Source: Desmodus rotundus (lineage: Eukaryota > Chordata > Mammalia > Chiroptera > Phyllostomidae). From it: a stretch of 64,000 nucleotides of DNA. The DNA lies in assembly GCF_022682495.2 (NCBI RefSeq), contig NC_071391.1, forward strand, positions 108,173,195 through 108,237,194, written 5' to 3'. Below are positions 45,771 through 56,731 of the stretch, one piece after another (position 1 is the first letter of the stretch; every line of letters begins with the position of its first letter). The notes beneath the pieces are model-generated. The model made no database searches. It was not told the origin of the DNA and worked only from the letters and a program-made list of their open reading frames with translations. The translations under genes and the position numbers were made by a program.

Positions 45771-48155
45771 CACTACAGAGTCACCAAGGCAGGGAAAAGA
45801 AGGACATGAGGAAGAAGTCCAGGCTGCTGGTGTAACTAGAAAACAGATTCTCCTCTCTGCCTCTATAACACACTCTAAATGTTAGGAGTAAACTTGCCCT
45901 TAAAGCATTTCACCCTTCTGGGGGCCAATTTTGAGGCCTGTTTCCAGGGTCACTACGTGAACATGCTGGGGTTTCATATCTGCATGTTAGTGTAACTGAC
46001 AGCCAGGAATTTTGACTGCCTTTGTCCTTATGCCTCTAGCTCATTCCTGTCCTGCCACACAGGACTTCTTTTATTATGATGGGAGAAAAGTAGAGGGGGC
46101 TGAGACATGTAGACCTGACTCTGATCATTTTAGGGGCTGATGTTGGATCTAGGGATTCAATATTTCAATGTGGAAGCTCCAAAAGTGGAATTGAGAGCAG
46201 TAGTTGAAATTGGCACTGAAGTTTCCTTCACTTGTGTCTAACCAGTCTGCTAGGTCACATCCACATAGCTAGTTATAATGAAAGAGATATGAGCAGTAAA
46301 TAAAATGTTTAATGTCTCTTCACCATGGAACTCAGTAGAGACATGGAAATTCTAGTCACTCAAAATTTCGAAGTAGAGTTCTCCCACTGGCGTATGTATA
46401 CATCTTACATGGACCTATCTCACTCTGTGGTATTTTTATTTTCTTGTACTAATGCAGCAGAAATATATTGAAGCTACTTTTTTGTTCTTTCATGAGATTA
46501 TTAGTCACTTGATTTCTATCACAGTAGTTACTGAAACCAATTGTCTTGCCTTAGGTGGTTATGGCCGCTTCAACACTTTTAAGAAGTAGATTCTCTATTA
46601 TTCCAAAACTGTATACAGCCCCTTCCCTATGGTGATTTGAACACAGTATTTGCACATAAACTTTTGCTGAACAAATTAGGTGAAGTGAAGTGAGGAGAAA
46701 ACTGGCAGAAGGGATGTTTTTCCTGAGTTCTTAAAACAGAGTAATTTGTCCCCTAAATGAGCTCATTCTCCCAGAGGCCCCCATGGCTAAGCTCATTAAA
46801 AACACAAAGCCATAAGCACATCATAAACCAGGTAAAAGGTCTCAGTGTGATCCTTGGAACGGTGCTAAAGTAGAGAATGACAAAGGAAGGCTGGGGACAA
46901 AGATGAGAGATCTACATCTACCTTGCTCTGTGGATATATTTCTCCAAATTACAGTGAAAAAAAAAATGCTTTAGGATAGCTGCATAGATAGAAATGTTGT
47001 TTTCTTTCAGGAGATACCCTTATTTGTTAATCTTGAAAATTAGAATCACCCTCTCTGTAAAGACTTGTAGAAATGGGATGGCATGATAAAATGTAAAGAA
47101 GTAATGGTTATATTTTATTAAAGATATACTGCACTGAATTCCTCTACTGTGTTGTGAGAAAAGGAACAAGAACCTGAGCGGAGAATAAATACAGTTACAG
47201 ATTGTAGTTTAGGGGACATCATCGGGACATATGGATAACACAGTGGAGTGGGCATTTTGGATATATAAACATTAAAGCCAAATAAATTCATGTGTTTACT
47301 CTGTGATGAATAGCATGTGCTATCATATTAGGGGAGAAGGATTAGGTATAGATATTGACTGTATGAGATTATTAAATAAGATGCTTCTATGGCTTCTTTA
47401 AAATAATTTAGAGGAAAGTGATAAAAATTACTGTGTGTGTTTGTTCTAAGCTGTCTGAGGGCTACCTGAAAAATTGGCACAAAAGGATTTGTTTTTGTTT
47501 TGCTTAACTTGAAACTCACTCAGGGCAGTAAAGCAGTGGATGTTACCCAGACAGAAAGCCTGCAGCCACCTGGGACAATACGTTATGGCAGAGACATACA
47601 ATAGGCAGCCCTAAGACTGGGAGTCAAATGTGGGGAAAGGGTTTCTTCGGGAAATTAAGGCATTTAAATGCCCCCATGTATACTTGAGAATTTATACAGA
47701 CGCACACATGCCCAGGACTGCATGCATGCTCAGAAAGTACCTGAGAAAACCCGAAGCGTTTGTCTTTGGCTGACCTCTAGGCTTAGTGCAAGCAGGAAAT
47801 TAAAGCTAAGTAAGGCAGAATTTTAAATTGCCCATCTGAGTGGTATGGAAAGAGTGCCCAAAGACAGAGACTATCTGCAAAGTCTGGGAGAAATGTTTTT
47901 AAGCTTCTCATATTCAAGGAAAACACCTTCAAAATACTAGCTGAACACAAGCAAAAAAAAATGGAGCTTTTTGTGACCACATATGAAAAGGAATACAGCC
48001 TTTGCAAAGGTAGATTAGAAATGTCAGGAATCAAATGAATGGCTGGGCACCTAAAAAATCCACGGATTAACATAATTAATGGCGAAGGATTGAAATTTTT
48101 CCAACCAAAGATCAGAAACTAGACAAAGATGACCACTTTAATCACTGGTATTCAA
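45771..48155. other. Unassigned DNA
   Basis: About 2.4 kb with no recognised repeat or gene. The 96-codon minus frame at 47,783-48,073 has no known motif. Confidence 0.45.
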
Positions 48156-48270
48156 CACGAGAGAGACATCAATGGGTTGCCAGCTGTAGGTACCCTGACT
48201 GGGGATCAAACCCATAACCTTTTGCTGCTCGGGAAAATGCTCCAACCAACTGAGCCACCCAGCCAGAGCC
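48156..48270 (-). mobile_element. Bat tRNA-derived SINE, second subtype, partial
   Basis: On the minus strand the head reads GGCTCTGGCTGGGTGGCTCA, then GTTGGTTGGAGCATTTTCCC. It ends in GATGTCTCTCTCGT, where a Ves-type CT-rich body would begin. The head differs from the three other Ves copies (GTTGGAGCA instead of GTGGATTGAGC), so this is another lineage of bat SINE. No TSD recognised. Confidence 0.75.
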
Positions 48271-48566
48271 AAAATGGTTTTTGAGGTGTAAGCAAGTTTA
48301 GATGTTGAGAGGAACTTTAGATGAAGTTTAGATGTTGAGAGGTGTTTTTTACACAGATGGGCTTACTATGAGTAGTTCATGAAGCTATGCCATTCTGATT
48401 GTACATTTTTGTATCTAATATTTTAATTAAAATTTAAAACATATGCCATGCAATAAAAAATTAAAGTGGCCATTGTGAGTGACTGTATTTTAGTTCTAAT
48501 ATAATTCTAATATATTAGAGTTGGTTCTAATATAATATATTGAATTAAAATAGTAAGCTTTCTAAA

Positions 48567-48765
48567 AATTTTTTAAAATTTATTTTTAGAGAGGAGAAGG
48601 GAGAGAAAAAGAGAGGGAGAGAAACAACAATGTGTGGTTGCCTCTTGTGTGCCCCCTACTGGGTACCTGGCCACAACCCAGGCATGTGCCTTCACTGGGA
48701 ATCAAACCAGCAACCCTTTGGTTCGCAGGCCGGTGCTCAATCCACTGAGCCACACCAGCCAGGGC
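48567..48765 (-). mobile_element. Ves SINE (bat tRNA-derived), minus orientation
   Basis: Read in reverse, the head GCCCTGGCTGGTGTGGCTCA is followed by CGAACCAAAGGGTTGCTGGT, a CCCAGTGAAGGCACATGCC-type segment, AGGCAACCACACATTGTTGT, a CT-rich body and a tail (T-rich on the plus strand). The TSD is unclear because of the AT-rich flanks. Confidence 0.93.
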
Positions 48766-49834
48766 AATATGCTTATTTTTAAATAGAACATAAGAAAAAT
48801 ACTTAAGAGCATATATTGAGCTTCAGGTAAATGAACAGTAAATGCTTTTTACAGCAGCTACCTTCCCATGGAGAACGTTGAGATATGGCATTTCTCATTT
48901 TAGCAATAAAAATGTCACTGGAGGTACAGGTGTAAGCTAGAGGAAACTTCTGGCCTAATTCTACATTATTGGCTTGGCTGTTTCTTCATTGTTTCTTCCC
49001 ACTATAATTTTGTCAACATTATGGTGGGGAAATTACTTTCTTTCCCAAAAAATTGGCTTATAAATCTTTCATTCATTTATCTATGCTGATTTTTCCCATT
49101 AATGTTTGAGAGTCTAAAGTATGGAGAAGAAGTATTTTTAATAATACTTTGTTAAATTTATAAAAACTTTGTGCTTTTGGCATTGCCCTTGACATTTTGG
49201 AAAACAGTTCTGTTTTCTGGCAGTAATATGATAAATCCAGAGCCATTCTGATATTTTCTTGGGCAAGTCATGGAATCAGGTGCTTTACCAGGTTCCCATT
49301 GATTTTCCTAGTTCGACATATTATGTGGCTTAACCCTATTTTTTTTTAAGGGGAAGCCTTCATCAATCACTAAGCTTTCTTTTACTCTGATAATTTACAC
49401 AAAGACAATCAAAATCAGCACAGAAGAATATAGAAGAGCCCTGCTATTGTGATGTGGAGGACAGAGAAGGTGAGGCATAAACCAGATGTAGAGGGAATAT
49501 TTGCATTCTAGCAGAATTTTGTAACTAGATACAATTTAATGAGCATACCTTTTTCAAAAGCACTGTGAAATATGGTTTTAAAATATCACTGTTACTAAAC
49601 CATTGCTATTCCCCTTTCTCCTTTTTCACTGATACTGGAACACTTACTCATGTAGGAGGATATTAGAAATTAATGACCCTCATAGTCAAAATGAATAGAT
49701 TTGAACTAATCCTATTTGCTATCAAATCTGTTCTTCAGTATGACCTATGTCTTTTAATTATCATACCATCTAACTGTCACCCAGTGTTACAGACTGTGAC
49801 ATTTTTGACTTTCTTCTTTTCTTTTTCTTTTTTT
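48766..49834. other. Unassigned AT-rich DNA
   Basis: No gene or repeat family recognised. Confidence 0.45.
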
Positions 49835-50060
49835 ATAACATAGCAATTGGAGCCAAATAGACCTGGGTTCAAAATCTAGGTTTACCACTTACTATCTGTG
49901 ACCTGGACATATTTACCCTCTCGCTTTACTATAGTTTCTTTATCTGCAAAATATGGAATAATAATAGTCTTCATTTATGGAGTTGATAGAATCGAATGGT
50001 GAAGTGAATGCATCTGACAACCAGCAAATGCATAGAATTGTAAATATTATTAATTATTGC
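49835..50060 (+). repeat. MIR SINE
   Basis: ATAGCAATTGGAGCCAAATA, GACCTGGGTTCAAAATCTAG, ACCACTTACTATCTGTGACC and TTCTTTATCTGCAAAATATG follow a plus-strand MIR from head to core. Confidence 0.85.
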
Positions 50061-50156
50061 TATTATTGCTAAGTACCACAGATTCTAGCTTTAAACTTTC
50101 TGTTGTAGTTGCATATTTCTCTCTGTTCATGCTAGTCCTGTCCTGATTTAGTCTAG

Positions 50157-50184
<28 letters not shown>
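50157..50184 (+). repeat. Poly-T tract (28 nt)
   Basis: Uninterrupted T run preceded by GTCTAG and followed by GCTGCC. It has no attached retroelement body that I recognise. Confidence 0.9.
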
Positions 50185-50188
<4 letters not shown>

Positions 50189-50569
50189 CCCTGGACTCTG
50201 AAGGATCTAATTCAATCTACTTTTACCCACTTTTATTTCTTATGTTGTCCCCTTTAAAACTCTTTAATGGCTTTAAGTTATCCAGAAAATCAGGTTTGAA
50301 TTGTCTTAAGCTAGCTTTGTAGGCTTGTAAAGTTTGGATGAATGTTCTTTTTCAATTCTCTTTGGTCTCAGTCTGCTCTTCACTGGTTGTGTGGTCTTGG
50401 ATCAGCTACTAGACTTGGCAGTGAGGTTGCCTACTCTCAAGGTTTATTATCAGAAGTATTTAATTTATTTTCTAGAAGTTAGGGCTTCAAGAGCCCCATT
50501 CATTAGCAGAATGGCCTTGGGAAAATCAACAGACTTTCCTGTGCTTTATTTTACTTATATGTAAATCGA

Positions 50570-50630
50570 CAGATTCTCAAACTTTAGTATGCATAAAGAT
50601 CACTTAGAGAAATTATCCCAGAGATTCTGA
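50570..50630 (+). repeat. MER5 fragment
   Basis: AGATTCTCAAACTTTAGTAT then GCATAAAGATCACTTAGAGA resembles the left end of MER5. Confidence 0.5.
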
Positions 50631-51939
50631 AAATTTTTAATTTCTTAAAAGTGAAATATGACATAATAAGTGCACAAAATACATAAACATTAGGCATGCA
50701 TTTTTATTTTTTATTCATGTATACTGTTGTGTTAATACCATCCAGGTCAAGACTTAAAACATTTCCGGTGCACCAGAAGTTTCCCATGCCTCCTGGTCTG
50801 TGTCTTTTCCAGAGACAAGCACTATCAGTTCTATCATGACTCTTTTTTAACAATCTGCTTAGATGATTTTTGGTGTTTCTTTTAGATGCAGTTTATCCAG
50901 TTCTAAATTTTGAATGTTTATATTGTTGTTCCCAATATACATATTACTTAGAAATACATTTCCTATAGCCCCTGTCCCCAGCCCCATGAGAAATACCAAA
51001 AGACTTTCCTCTCCTTTGATTCTTCACCTACACTGACCTTTATACCCTTTCTTACTCTTCAACATTATAGTGTCTTCTTTTGCAGCTAAGCTAGGAATAT
51101 GAATACTAAAGTTAGAGGTCAGGTATTTCAATCTTCATCACTTGCAGCAATTTCTTCTACAACATCCTTGGAAAATGATCTTATCTCTGCTTGAAAACTT
51201 CTAGTATCTGAGAAGTGATCACATCAAATGTTTGAATATTTTTCTATGCTAGAAAATGCTTTTATATGTTGAGATTCATAAAATATTTTTTGATTTATTT
51301 GCTCATAGTTATGCCCTTTAGAATAATAAAAAATATCTGGCCTCTTTTCCTTCTTTTTCCTTTGCCTTTTAAATGCTATGACTCTTGCCATATATGCCCT
51401 AAGTTTTTTTCTTTTCCTTTTCAGTATAAATCAGGACTCCCAATACTTTACTGGATCCTGTCATGCCTTTCAAAGACCCAAGTCTGAAGGGTATTATACA
51501 ATTATGAGTCACAGTAGTCTTTCAGGGGGAAAGTTACACTCCATGGAGTAATACAACTGTTGGAGCAATAATGTATAGGCTCCAGCCCATTGGGACGGAC
51601 ATACAGAACAGCACAAATGTCTTTGTTCTCCTCAGGACCGGCATTGTGACATGCAGCCCGTGCAGTTTCCACTGGTCTCATGCCTCATTGGTCCCCATGC
51701 CTGGTTTGGTGCTCTGCTGTTGCCTCTTAAAATGCTCAATATATTTTGAACAAAGGGCCCTGTGTTTCATTTGCACTGGACTCGCAAATTAATCCAGCTG
51801 GTTCTGCCTTTCTGGTTGTCTTGCATTTGCTAATGCCTTACATATTTTGATTTTTCTTTCTTACTAACATTTCCTATAACTGCCATTAAGAGTATATTAT
51901 ATTTTATAGTTCTTTTCTTTTATTTGAAAATGCTTTTCC
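50631..51939. other. Unassigned DNA
   Basis: No gene. 51,570-51,800 has a distinctive text (TTTTGAACAAAGGGCCCTGT, ATTTGCACTGGACTCGCAAA) suggestive of an old repeat end, but I cannot place it. Confidence 0.4.
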
Positions 51940-52085
51940 TCAGAGCAGTGAAGATAGGTTCAATATTATAATCATGCTTGTGTTATAGATGAATGACCTA
52001 GGGCTTAACAAAATTCAGTGAATTGCCAAGTTATTATAGCTTGTTAGTAACAAAGTAAGGCCAGAACTAGATGTCCTGACTTCAG
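51940..52085 (-). repeat. MIR fragment
   Basis: ATAGATGAATGACCTAGGGC, GAATTGCCAAGTTATTATAG and AGGCCAGAACTAGATGTCCT match the reverse-oriented MIR core and head. Confidence 0.6.
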
Positions 52086-52130
52086 CATTCTTTGGATAAG
52101 GACCTTCTGCCCTTCTCCTGAAATAGTGCT
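52035..52130 (+). repeat. Local duplication, copy 1
   Basis: About 95 bp (TATAGCTTGTTAGTAACAAA ... GGACCTTCTGCCCTTC ... TGAAATAGT) recurs at 53,089-53,179 with high identity. The shared part extends past the MIR into CATTCTTTGGATAAGGACC, which is not MIR, so it reflects a real duplication. Confidence 0.75.
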
Positions 52131-52879
52131 GCATTGCAGATGCCCAGGGTTCAAGTTAGATACTCTAATTTTATTAACATTCCATATTCCTATAGTTCTT
52201 CATTTTGTTCACTTTCTAAGCACCATGCTTTGACTTGATACCAGGTATTGCTGACTCATGTTTAGTCTAGAATTCCTTCTATTTGCTCCTCAGGTCACTT
52301 ACCCATAATTACCTAGTCCTTTCTTATCTAATAATCGAAGCTTATTTTTCTACCTGTAGTGATTTACCCTGAGTTCGCATTTTTAAAAAAAGTAATCTCA
52401 GGTTAATTTTGAGAGAATTTCAATGCAATCTCAGTTTTTCCTCACTCAGTTATGATTCTGATGTGTAGCTAATCTCCAGATCATTAAGGTTATTCTAATA
52501 ATTGGAAAGAAATCTCCATGTTGTTTTTAAAGTGCTCATCTAACCTGTAAAAGGAAGTTAAACTACTTTAAGCTGCTGAAATATGCCTTATTTGACCAAA
52601 AAGAAATCCAAAGCAATTTTATAAAAATGTAACTTCATTTGCAACTATATTAGTCAGGTGATAGGAAATGGAGGGTAAAATGTAACAAGGTTCTAATGAC
52701 CATCTTATATGGCAAAGTCGATAGTGGCATGAGCCTCACATTGGTGTTATGTCTGCATACTCCACAGACCAATCTCAGCCTGTGGGCTGTCAGGTCCCAG
52801 TGAAACTGTGCAGTTAAAGTCTTCGTCTTCTGGTGATGAATTGGACTCAGGCTCTTTTTCCTGGATAGCCCAGGTTAAG
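52131..52879. other. Unassigned DNA
   Basis: No gene or repeat recognised between the duplicated segment and the inverted-repeat element. Confidence 0.4.
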
Positions 52880-53036
52880 ATACACTGTATTTTGTCATGT
52901 ATAATGTGCGCCTACCATTTGTTACACACAGGATTATTATACTCATGGTATGTAATCATTATATCAATGTAAAATGTGTATACTTATTTTTCTCTCATAA
53001 AATTTGAGCAAAAAAATACATGGCAAAATATGGTAC
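52880..53036. mobile_element. Unclassified element with terminal inverted repeats
   Basis: The left end TACACTGTATTTTGTCATGT and the reverse complement of the right end (GTACCATATTTTGCCATGTA) pair over about 20 bp with few mismatches, enclosing about 115 bp of AT-rich DNA. This looks like a non-autonomous DNA transposon. A TTAA lies just left of it (52,875-52,878) but none is seen at the right, so piggyBac is not established. Confidence 0.55.
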
Positions 53037-53088
53037 ATTTCATAGGTAGTGTTTGCAGCTGAGGTAGATAAAATTTGTATTTCCTAAT

Positions 53089-53179
53089 GATAGCTTATTG
53101 ATAACAAAGCAGTGCCAGAACTAGGTCTCTTGACTTTAGCATTCTTTGGATAAGGACCTCCTGCCCTTCTGAAATAGTT
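53089..53179 (+). repeat. Local duplication, copy 2
   Basis: Matches 52,035-52,130 with a 3-bp deletion (CTTCTGAAATAGT against CTTCTCCTGAAATAGT) and scattered substitutions. It lies about 1.05 kb downstream in the same orientation. Confidence 0.75.
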
Positions 53180-54912
53180 CTTATATCTGTAATGCTGCCT
53201 ATTGAGATGCTGCCACTTTAGATGTGTACCTCTGACCTGGAAATAAATTTAACTGGTAATTTCTACCCTAGTTAATGACACCACCATTTTTTTCACTGAA
53301 GAGTTAAAGAGCCTGGTCACTCCCCTTGTTCCCTCCCTTTCCTTTACTTCCACATCCAATCAAACAACTAAGCCCTGTGGCTTTTATCTCCAGCTATATC
53401 CAAATAATTTCTGCTTTCCATTACACAGGTACACCTACACAGTACATACAATATGTACATGCTACACACTACACCTACATGCTAAAACTCAAGTCAGCAC
53501 TGCTTCTCACCTGGTCTCTGTGAAAACTCTTAACTGATCTCATTTGGCCTGTTTATAAGCCTTTCTCTATAGAGCAGTTGAGATTAGACTTAATAATGCA
53601 AATCAGACTATGGAATTGTTTGATTGCAACTCCACCCTAATTCTGTGTTGTTTTTTTTTAAATAGAACATGCTATCTATATACTTTACCCCCTTGTTTAT
53701 ATTGTTTTCTTCTTTCTCCTTCCAACTCTAAACTAGAATGAATAGATGGGGCTTCCTATCCCAGTCCTCATTCATCTCCCCATATTTATAAGGAGAGTAT
53801 TGGCACCCACTAGGTGCTCAAAAATTATTCACTGAATAAATAAGTGAATGTGCAAGCCAGGGCTGAAATATAGCCCATCCCTCTTTATTTCAGATACTTT
53901 CTCCAATAATCTAGTGCTAAGTCAATGCTTTGGCAAACCACAGGCTTCCCTGGAGTTGGCTCTCAGGGCTTATGCCTCCTCAATTTATCCCTTTGGCTTG
54001 ACTGTAGCCAAAGACCACACTGCCTGGGGTACAGTACCCTTCTTTCTTCCCTAATGCCTTTTCAATATATCTTCAGCTCTACAACTCTAGGAACAATTGT
54101 TCCTTCTATCTGAATTTAGCCTTTGAGTAGTCATGCCTTTCTATCTTCCCTTTTTCTGTATTTAATGTTAACCAGGCTGCCATTCTTAGCTTCCATGCTT
54201 TGGCTGTCTCCCTGAGCCAATTAATATTTGCAAATTGTCATATACTCTTTAACCCCTGTGGAGTTCAATGGATACCAGGTATTTGGAGAGTGCTTGGAGT
54301 GACTTAGCCAAACGAGTGCCTCCTTCTGATCATATCACATATTCAGGATACGTGTTTCCCCCACAGTGAGATTTGCACTGCCTCATTGCTTACAGATGAG
54401 CACTTGTTTCATAAAAGAAGTCTGTGTATTTTTTGCTGTGTCCATCTATGAATCTATAACGAGAATATCATTGCTCAGCACCCAGATAAAAAGTGAGTTG
54501 TATGTGATATATTTCCAACTATTCTCTGACAACTAAAACTTAGTTGTTCTCTTAGAAGTCAAGAAAGATTGCAATAAGCATCTGGCAAAAACAATCGTAA
54601 TGGCAGAGATGGGATGTTGAGCATAACTTTGGCTGGCATTTTCAGGATTTTTAAATGCTTGGTTGCAACTGTCACTTCCTTAAGGATTTCATGAAGATTA
54701 ATAATGTAAGAAAAAGGCCATCTTTCATGTAACTGAACACAGTGACTGTCAAAATGGGGAAAGAAAAGAAATTTGTCTCCCTGTATGTTCATCTCTATTT
54801 TTCTTTTTCTTTTCTTCTTTAAAAGTCTTCATTCTGCTATTTGTCAATTATATATCATTAAGCTAGGAAAATTACATTCCTATTACCATTATATCATGGT
54901 AATAACAATATA
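53180..54912. other. Unassigned DNA with an L2-like end
   Basis: No gene. At about 53,796-53,850, GCACCCACTAGGTGCTCAAA and CACTGAATAAATAAGTGAAT resemble an L2 3' end. Other short frames (53,326-53,523; 53,848-54,113; 54,559-54,792 minus) have no known domain. Confidence 0.4.
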
Positions 54913-54975
54913 ATAATACATACATACATATATACATATACCTATAGATGTATGTTTATGCATATGCACAATATT
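54913..54975 (+). repeat. (TACA)n/(TATA)n low-complexity tract
   Basis: TACATACATACATATATACA followed by TATACCTATAGATGTATG and related units. Confidence 0.8.
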
Positions 54976-55312
54976 TGATAGGGTGATTTTGATAATAACC
55001 AATGTGAATAAATGATCTGAGCTAGTAAGTTTACCATAGTAGGCACTCAATAAATATTAGCCTTTGTCATTGCTATATTATTCTATGAATAATTAATACA
55101 TTGATATAGAAAAGGAAGGCTGACTTCAGTATGACAGTGTGGGGGCCTGTACTGTCCCACTCTCCAGTGAAACAGAAGAAAACTATAAAAAAACGACTAT
55201 TTGAAAAGCTCTGTAAAATGGTTTTAAAGGCAAAAAGCAAATAAACATCTACTCAAAAGCATTTATGAAAAGTTGGTAAGAAAAGAGTCTGTGATGTTTG
55301 AATCAGAACCAT

Positions 55313-55560
55313 TTTTTCGTAGTTCACATAGAGTTACTATGTGACTCAATTCTATTTCTGGGTGTATATGCAAGAGAAATGAAAACAATATCTATATAAA
55401 AACTTGTACAATAATGCTTATAGAAGCTTTATTTATAATAGCTCAAATGCGGAAATAGCCCAAATGTTCATCAACTGAAAAATGAATAAACAGATTTGGC
55501 ATACCCAAATCTGTTTGGAATATTATTTGGTCGTAAAAAGAAATGAAATATTATCAAAAC
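55313..55560 (+). mobile_element. Old L1, ORF2 C-terminal segment
   Basis: TATTTCTGGGTGTATATGCA, AATAGCTCAAATGCGGAAAT, CAAATGTTCATCAACTGAAA and TTGGAATATTATTTGGTCGT match the C-terminal coding end of L1 ORF2 on the plus strand. It lies upstream of RT sequence, out of normal L1 order, so it belongs to a separate or rearranged copy. Sequence at 55,130-55,310 may be L1 5' UTR but is not certain. Confidence 0.65.
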
Positions 55561-56082
55561 CAAAGATACTACAAGAATAGAAAACTGTAGACCAATTATT
55601 GATGTATGGACATCAATGCAAAAATCCTCAACAAAATGACAACAAACAAAATTAAAAGAATAGCATATTTAAAGAACTATACACCATGACCAAGTGATAT
55701 TATTAAACATCGACAATGTAATATATCATATTAAGAGAATGAAGAAACAAAAATAAAATAATGTTTATTGATGCAGGAGGAACATTTGACAAGATTAGAC
55801 ACATTTTAATAATAAAAAGACTCAACAAATGAGAAATAGAAGGAAATCACCTCAATATTGTAAGAGCCACATGTGAAAATTCCACAGTCAACATCATACT
55901 CAATAGCAAAGTACTGAAAAGCATTCCTGTAAATCAGGAAAAAGACAAAGATGCCTCTCTCACCACTTCTAGCCAACATAATATTGGAAATATCATCTAG
56001 AACAATTACACCGAAGACATGAAACATACCAAAGTTGGAAAGGGACAAGTAAAAATATCTCAGTGGATGGCATGACCTCGTA

Positions 56083-56731
56083 TATGTGGTCTGTCTGGAA
56101 AAAAGTCATTGGTGTAATCTGGAAATCAAGGAGAGTGGACTGGAATGTGCATGCATGAACAATGACAACGCCACTGTGCCAGTCCGTGGGGGTGGTAGAC
56201 ACTAGTGAGTGAGCATGTGTACTGTGTGGCTGTCACATTCAAAATGGCTGAGTGAGCAGAGCAACGAATCTGCATCAAATTTTTCATTCAGCTTTAATAT
56301 TCCCCCACAGAAACTGTTTGGATGATTCAGAAGGCCGAAGCCATGGGCAACTGGTGACTGGCAGCTTCATCACCACAACACACCCACTCATGCATCATGT
56401 TGCCTGTAGAGTTTTTGATGAAACATCAAATCACCCAGGTGACTTAGCCCCTCTACAACTCAGATTTGGTGCTCTGTCACTTCTGGCTTTTCCCAAAACT
56501 AAAATCACCTTTGAAAAGGAAGAGGTTTCAGACCATTGATGAGATTCAAGAAAATATGACTGGGCAGCTGATGGTGATTGGGAGAAATTGCCAAGGTGCC
56601 AACTTTGAAGGGGAATGAAGAGTCATTGTCCTTTGTACAATGTTTCTTGTATCTTGTGTCTTGTATCTTCTTTGATAAGTGTTTCTATTTTTCATATTAC
56701 ATGGCTGGATACCTTCTGGATAGACCTTGTA
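56083..56731 (+). mobile_element. Mariner (Tc1/mariner) DNA transposon, internally deleted
   Basis: 649 bp with terminal inverted repeats: left TATGTGGTCTGTCTGG and the reverse complement of the right end TACAAGGTCTATCCAG. TA target duplications lie at 56,081-56,082 and 56,732-56,733. Between them are the 5' part of a mariner (GAATCTGCATCAAATTTTTC) and the transposase C-terminus. Autonomous mariners are about 1.3 kb, so about half is deleted. It inserted inside L1 ORF2 and is younger than that L1. Confidence 0.9.
56252..56618 (+). pseudogene. Mariner transposase remnant
   Basis: The C-terminal segment reads DLVLCHFWLFPKLKSPLK (from 56,463), then RFQTIDEIQENMTGQLM, to a TGA at 56,616-56,618. 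In mariner transposases the third catalytic aspartate of the DD34D triad falls in this segment; here the codon at 56,478-56,480 is CAC (His). The preceding catalytic domain and most of the DNA-binding domain are deleted. A 95-codon frame (56,252-56,539) crosses the deletion in another frame and is not a true product. Confidence 0.8.

Noticed and set aside
50157..50184. Tail of a minus-strand retrotransposed copy
   Set aside because: A 28-nt poly-T exists, but no SINE, L1 or processed gene body follows it and no TSD is visible.
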